64,000 nt of DNA from Roseiarcus sp963776665 (lineage in GTDB: Bacteria > Pseudomonadota > Alphaproteobacteria > Rhizobiales > Beijerinckiaceae), in the NCBI GenBank assembly GCA_963776665.1, contig CAVZNQ010000020.1:19989-83988 (forward strand), in the 5' to 3' direction. Below the pieces are notes generated by a model. It made no database searches. It was given only the letters and a program-made list of their open reading frames with translations, and was not told where the DNA came from. Position 1 is the stretch's first letter. Each line of letters starts with the position of its first letter. Below, piece by piece: positions 61,152-64,000 of the stretch. Position numbers and translations under genes: made by a program.

Positions 61152-61235
61152 GACGGCGTGCTCCTCGGATTCTCGACGCCGGACGCCGGGCGACGCGACC
61201 GAGGGTTCGCGAGCAGGCCGGCGTCGGCGTCCTAA

Positions 61236-61257
61236 CCTTAACGGCGAGGGATTAAGG
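61236..61257. promoter_or_regulatory. CCTTAA/TTAAGG inverted repeat upstream of the PilZ gene
   Basis: CCTTAA (61236-61241) and TTAAGG (61252-61257), ten bases apart, about 85 bases upstream of the PilZ start. The spacing does not fit CtrA (TTAA-N7-TTAA), yet a dyad of this kind could be a repressor site. Confidence 0.3.
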
Positions 61258-61286
61258 CGCTGTTACGCGCGGCGTTTTTCCCAGCG

Positions 61287-61892
61287 TCAGTTCGTCCGGC
61301 GTTCGCCGGAATAGACAAAGAGGTGCTTGTAGCGCTTGGGCGGATTACGGAGCGAAAAGCCAGCCGGCGCCGCATCGTCGCCCGGCGATCCCGGGCGCGC
61401 GGGCGGATCGAGCGCGCGCAGCGAGGTCAGCGTCATCGCCCCGGCGCCGACGAGCCCGATCCACGGCGGCGCGGCATGGACGGCGAAGGCGCCGAGAACG
61501 CGCGCATGGGTCTGTCCGTGGTGACGAAGCGGCAGGAGAATAGCCTCGATGTCCACCGCCCCCAGGCCGGGCGGGCGGGCCTCGGCGCCGATGAGGAACG
61601 GCTGCGCTTCGTCGGCGACGCAATGAAGGAGCGAATCGAGCTCCTTGCGGTCCGCGTCGCGCCAAAGCTCGAGGAAGGAGCGGCCCCTGAGCTCCTTGAG
61701 GAAGATCGCATTGGCCCTCGATCCGGCGATCCGGAACGGAAATCCGCGCCCCTCGTCGAAATCGAGCACGAAGGTGTCGGCGAGCACGCCGCGGATCGCG
61801 CCCGGGTCGACATCGTTGCGCTCAGGGGCGCTGCGCGCTCCCCTGAGCCTGCTCCAGTACGCGTAGAGCTCCATGGTGACGGCGAGCTTCAC
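61287..61892 (-). CDS. PAS_5-family protein
   Basis: A 201-residue protein of the PF07310 (PAS_5) group widespread in alphaproteobacteria: MELYAYWSRLRGAR, then PERNDVDPGAIRGVLADTFVLDF and the PAS core FPFRIAGSRANAIF. It has no kinase or output domain; a stand-alone sensor is likely. GTG 61892 is chosen since GGGGAAG lies five bases upstream; ATGs at 61940 and 61874 are alternatives. It precedes the PilZ gene on the same strand by 135 bases. Confidence 0.85.
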   Translation of the reverse strand: MKLAVTMELYAYWSRLRGARSAPERNDVDPGAIRGVLADTFVLDFDEGRGFPFRIAGSRANAIFLKELRGRSFLELWRDADRKELDSLLHCVADEAQPFLIGAEARPPGLGAVDIEAILLPLRHHGQTHARVLGAFAVHAAPPWIGLVGAGAMTLTSLRALDPPARPGSPGDDAAPAGFSLRNPPKRYKHLFVYSGERRTN

Positions 61893-62167
61893 TGACTTCC
61901 CCTGCGACGCTTGTCCCGCGATGGGACGCCCTGAAGCCATTGGCGGCTGCTTGCACTAGATGAGGCAGGGACCGTGCCATTCCGCTGCGGAAGCGCACAC
62001 GCCAGCGGCGCCGGGGAAGGCGCACGGCGGTTTACTCCGGGCTAACCCTAGAATCGTTCGACCGGTCCGGAATCGGCACAAGTCGAGCGTCGGGGCCGTA
62101 TCGCGTCCGGAGAGCGAGCGGCGCTGAACGGTCGAGGGGCAGGGGGCCGGCGGGACGCGACGGCGGA

Positions 62168-62752
62168 TCAATGGCCAAAGACGCCGATGATCGCCTGGTT
62201 GTTGCTGCTGCTGGGGGTCATCTGAATAATGAGCGTCGCGCCCGCGACGTCATAGGTGCGGGTGAGGGTGCTGCTGACGCCTACCGAGAAGTCATCCAGG
62301 GCATATGCCAAAGGAAATGATGGACTGCCCGTCCCGGAAAGGAGAAGGAACTGGATGTCGCCCGACCCGTTGACAGTCACCGAAAACCGGATCTTTGCGA
62401 AGGCGCTGATGTCGATGGGATCGAGCGTTTTTCCGCTCGTCGGCATGCCGATTATGCTTTGATTGAACGCCACTTTCGTCCCGCCGCCGGCCGGTCCCAT
62501 GAGATACATCCGGCTGACGCCCGAGTACGGGACGGTCGGCGTGTCGATGGCCGCTTCGACCGGTCTCTTCGTCGACATGGCGGCGAGGCCGACCGACAGC
62601 ATCTGAGACTTGCTGTTCTCCGCGGCGTGGAACCACTGGTTTGCGAAACTTCCTCCCGTATCCGTGAGGTTGATGTAGATCACCGGGTTCGGCGTCTCGG
62701 AGCCGTTGGCCGCTGGCCCGATTTCATTGACCGTGCAGGAAAAAAAGGCCAT
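62168..62752 (-). CDS. Conserved-looking protein of unknown function
   Basis: A 194-residue protein I do not recognise. It is beta-rich, Ser/Thr/Asn/Gly-rich and lacks a signal peptide: opening MAFFSCTVNEIGPAANG, then VIYINLTDTGGSFANQWF, KIRFSVTVNGSGDIQFLLL and a last strand TLIIQMTPSSSNNQAI. Composition suggests a secreted or structural beta-sandwich protein. A strong GGAGGAGGAA site right before the ATG supports real expression. It has lower GC and no close neighbours on its strand (227- and 282-base gaps around it). Confidence 0.6.
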   Translation of the reverse strand: MAFFSCTVNEIGPAANGSETPNPVIYINLTDTGGSFANQWFHAAENSKSQMLSVGLAAMSTKRPVEAAIDTPTVPYSGVSRMYLMGPAGGGTKVAFNQSIIGMPTSGKTLDPIDISAFAKIRFSVTVNGSGDIQFLLLSGTGSPSFPLAYALDDFSVGVSSTLTRTYDVAGATLIIQMTPSSSNNQAIIGVFGH

Positions 62753-63034
62753 TTCCTCCTCCGCTCGCGTAAAGGGTGTCCGGAGCCATCCTTCCTCTCG
62801 CCCGCGGCGCGGTCAATGATCCGATTGGACGGTCTCGCGGCAAGGCCGCGCGTCCGGTTCGTTTCCCGGCGCATGGGCTCGAAGCGGCGACCTCGATCGT
62901 TCGCTCGACTCCATGTCTCGCAAAACCGCGCCGGCAGGCTTAGATGGGAGCCATTGCGGCGGGCTATCCTGCCCGGCGGCGGTCCCGGCTTGGTTCGAGG
63001 GCGTCGGGATTCGTGACCGGAGGCTGGCGAGAGT

Positions 63035-63904
63035 ATGAGCGTTTTCGGGCCGCGGAACGTCGCGCGCCGCCGCGAGCCGATGTTCAACGCGCCGTTCGTG
63101 GTGCTCGGCCTCATCGTCATTCTCCTCGCCATCGAGGCGGCCTTCAACTGGGCGCCCAACACGGTTCAGGACGGGGTCATTCGCGACTTCGCCTTCGTTC
63201 CCGGCCGGCTTACGATTGCGATCTGGCCAGGAAAACTGATTGAGTTGCTCAATCGCGTGAATTCCGATCCGGCTGCGCTGCAGCAGGCGCGGGCGATCCG
63301 CGAATTGCAGGTTTTGGCCGGCGGAGCGAAGCCGTGGACGCTCCTGACCTACGCCTTTCTCCATGGTTCGTGGACCCATGTGCTGCTCAACAGCGTCTGG
63401 CTCGTTGCGTTCGGGCCGCCGATCGCGCGCCGGTTCGGGCCGGCGAGGTTCCTTCTGTTCATGGCCGTCGCCGCGATCTTCAGCGCGCTCGCGCACTGGG
63501 CGAGCGCGTCGATGGATTTCTCGCCGCTGATCGGCGCGTCGGGGGCCGATTCCGGTCTCATGGGGGCGGCGACGCGCTTCATGTTCCAGCCCGGGGCTCC
63601 GCTCGGGCCTTCCGCCCGGATCGGCCAACCCGAAATCGAGACGATCCCCGCCGCGAGCCTGCGCGACGTGTTCGCCGACCGTCGGGCGATGATCTTTTTG
63701 GGTATCTGGCTCCTGACCAATTTCATCTTCGGCGCGGGCGCGCAGACATTCGGCTTCTCGGACATGCCGGTCGCCTGGGTCGCCCATCTCGGCGGCTTCT
63801 TTTCCGGGCTCCTGCTGTTTCCGCTCTTCGACCGCCCATTCCGCCCGCCGCCGATGGCCGGCGAGCTCGCCGCGGACCAGCGACCGGGCAGCGTCGAAGT
63901 TTGA
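63035..63904 (+). CDS. Rhomboid-family intramembrane serine protease
   Basis: A 289-residue membrane protein. The catalytic Ser is in LIGASGADSGLMGAA (GxSG form) and the His in AWVAHLGGFFSGLL; HGSWTHVLLNSVWLVAFG is the conserved HxxxN-type loop helix. About six helices. It cleaves membrane proteins within the bilayer; the substrates are unknown. Full length; the last gene I can support before the end of the window. Confidence 0.9.
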   Translation: MSVFGPRNVARRREPMFNAPFVVLGLIVILLAIEAAFNWAPNTVQDGVIRDFAFVPGRLTIAIWPGKLIELLNRVNSDPAALQQARAIRELQVLAGGAKPWTLLTYAFLHGSWTHVLLNSVWLVAFGPPIARRFGPARFLLFMAVAAIFSALAHWASASMDFSPLIGASGADSGLMGAATRFMFQPGAPLGPSARIGQPEIETIPAASLRDVFADRRAMIFLGIWLLTNFIFGAGAQTFGFSDMPVAWVAHLGGFFSGLLLFPLFDRPFRPPPMAGELAADQRPGSVEV

Positions 63905-64000
63905 CTCTTCGGTTCCACTCGGCGCGGCCCTTCCCGTTTGGTGCCCGGCGCAGACGGGACGCGCCGTGAGCGGTGGTCGCCGCCTAAAACAGGCAAGCGG
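63905..64000. other. Non-coding end of the window
   Basis: No gene or signal could be supported in this last stretch. Confidence 0.4.

Noticed and set aside
61236..61257. A CtrA binding site
   Set aside because: Half-sites are ten bases apart; CtrA needs TTAA-N7-TTAA.

Overview
The window looks like a chromosomal piece of a GC-rich alphaproteobacterium, most likely Hyphomicrobiales (Rhizobiales; a Methylocystaceae- or Beijerinckiaceae-like relative is plausible but cannot be proven by reading). The clues are rpmI-rplT-pheS-pheT on one strand, a tolQRAB block with a TolA-type paralogue, CckA, a zinc-poor DksA, DUF3126, a NodS-like methyltransferase and an FtrB/FtrC iron pair. I saw no rRNA, tRNA, CRISPR array, insertion sequence or prophage. 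Most of the window is ordinary chromosome; accessory content is confined to a few blocks.

Layout. 1-7520: iron uptake, with a cupredoxin and FTR1 permease, an FbpABC-type ferric ABC transporter, a periplasmic propeller protein and a Dyp-type peroxidase. 7786-10646: PepSY protein and cytochrome b561 facing a two-component system. 10934-15964: DUF2189 membrane protein, then TolB, TolA-like, TolA, TolR and TolQ. 16312-18795: urate hydroxylase and an allantoate-amidohydrolase-type enzyme. 19077-22408: methyltransferase, HTH protein, xylose isomerase and retropepsin-like protease. 22419-27553: a five-gene operon with LuxC and LuxE homologues but no luciferase, divergent from phosphomannomutase (27915-29414). 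29700-30569: Crp-type regulator and a perfect TGTGA-N6-TCACA site. 30813-35401: phenylalanyl-tRNA synthetase and ribosomal proteins. 35592-41697: monooxygenase, broken beta-carbonic anhydrase, YcjF/YcjX, SDR, SixA and MoxR. 41743-48107: CckA, FliO-like protein, DksA, Usp and a VWA protein. 48183-52489: phosphatase, adenylate cyclase, secreted protein and methyltransferase. 52656-57882: 8-oxoguanine deaminase, transporters, cyclase-family hydrolase and cytochrome b561. 57895-63904: small proteins, CysE, DUF3126, gamma-carbonic anhydrase, PilZ, PAS_5, an unknown protein and a rhomboid protease.

Links between genes. The iron block reads as one uptake system with two inner-membrane routes. The Crp homologue has a CRP-like recognition helix (RETVSR), a consensus CRP box upstream, and a class III adenylate cyclase in the same window. 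MoxR and its usual VWA partner are both present but are separated by CckA, the FliO-like gene, DksA and Usp.

Two points stand out. First, the LuxC-LuxE-ligase-SDR-acyltransferase operon is the best candidate for an undescribed pathway. It looks able to activate and reduce an acyl group and perhaps attach it to a sugar or lipid, without light emission. Second, at least seven genes, and probably nine, are interrupted or cut off at the N-terminus by what looks like one extra base. A cluster with the same sign suggests assembly or base-calling error more than gene decay, so the 'pseudogene' labels here are provisional.
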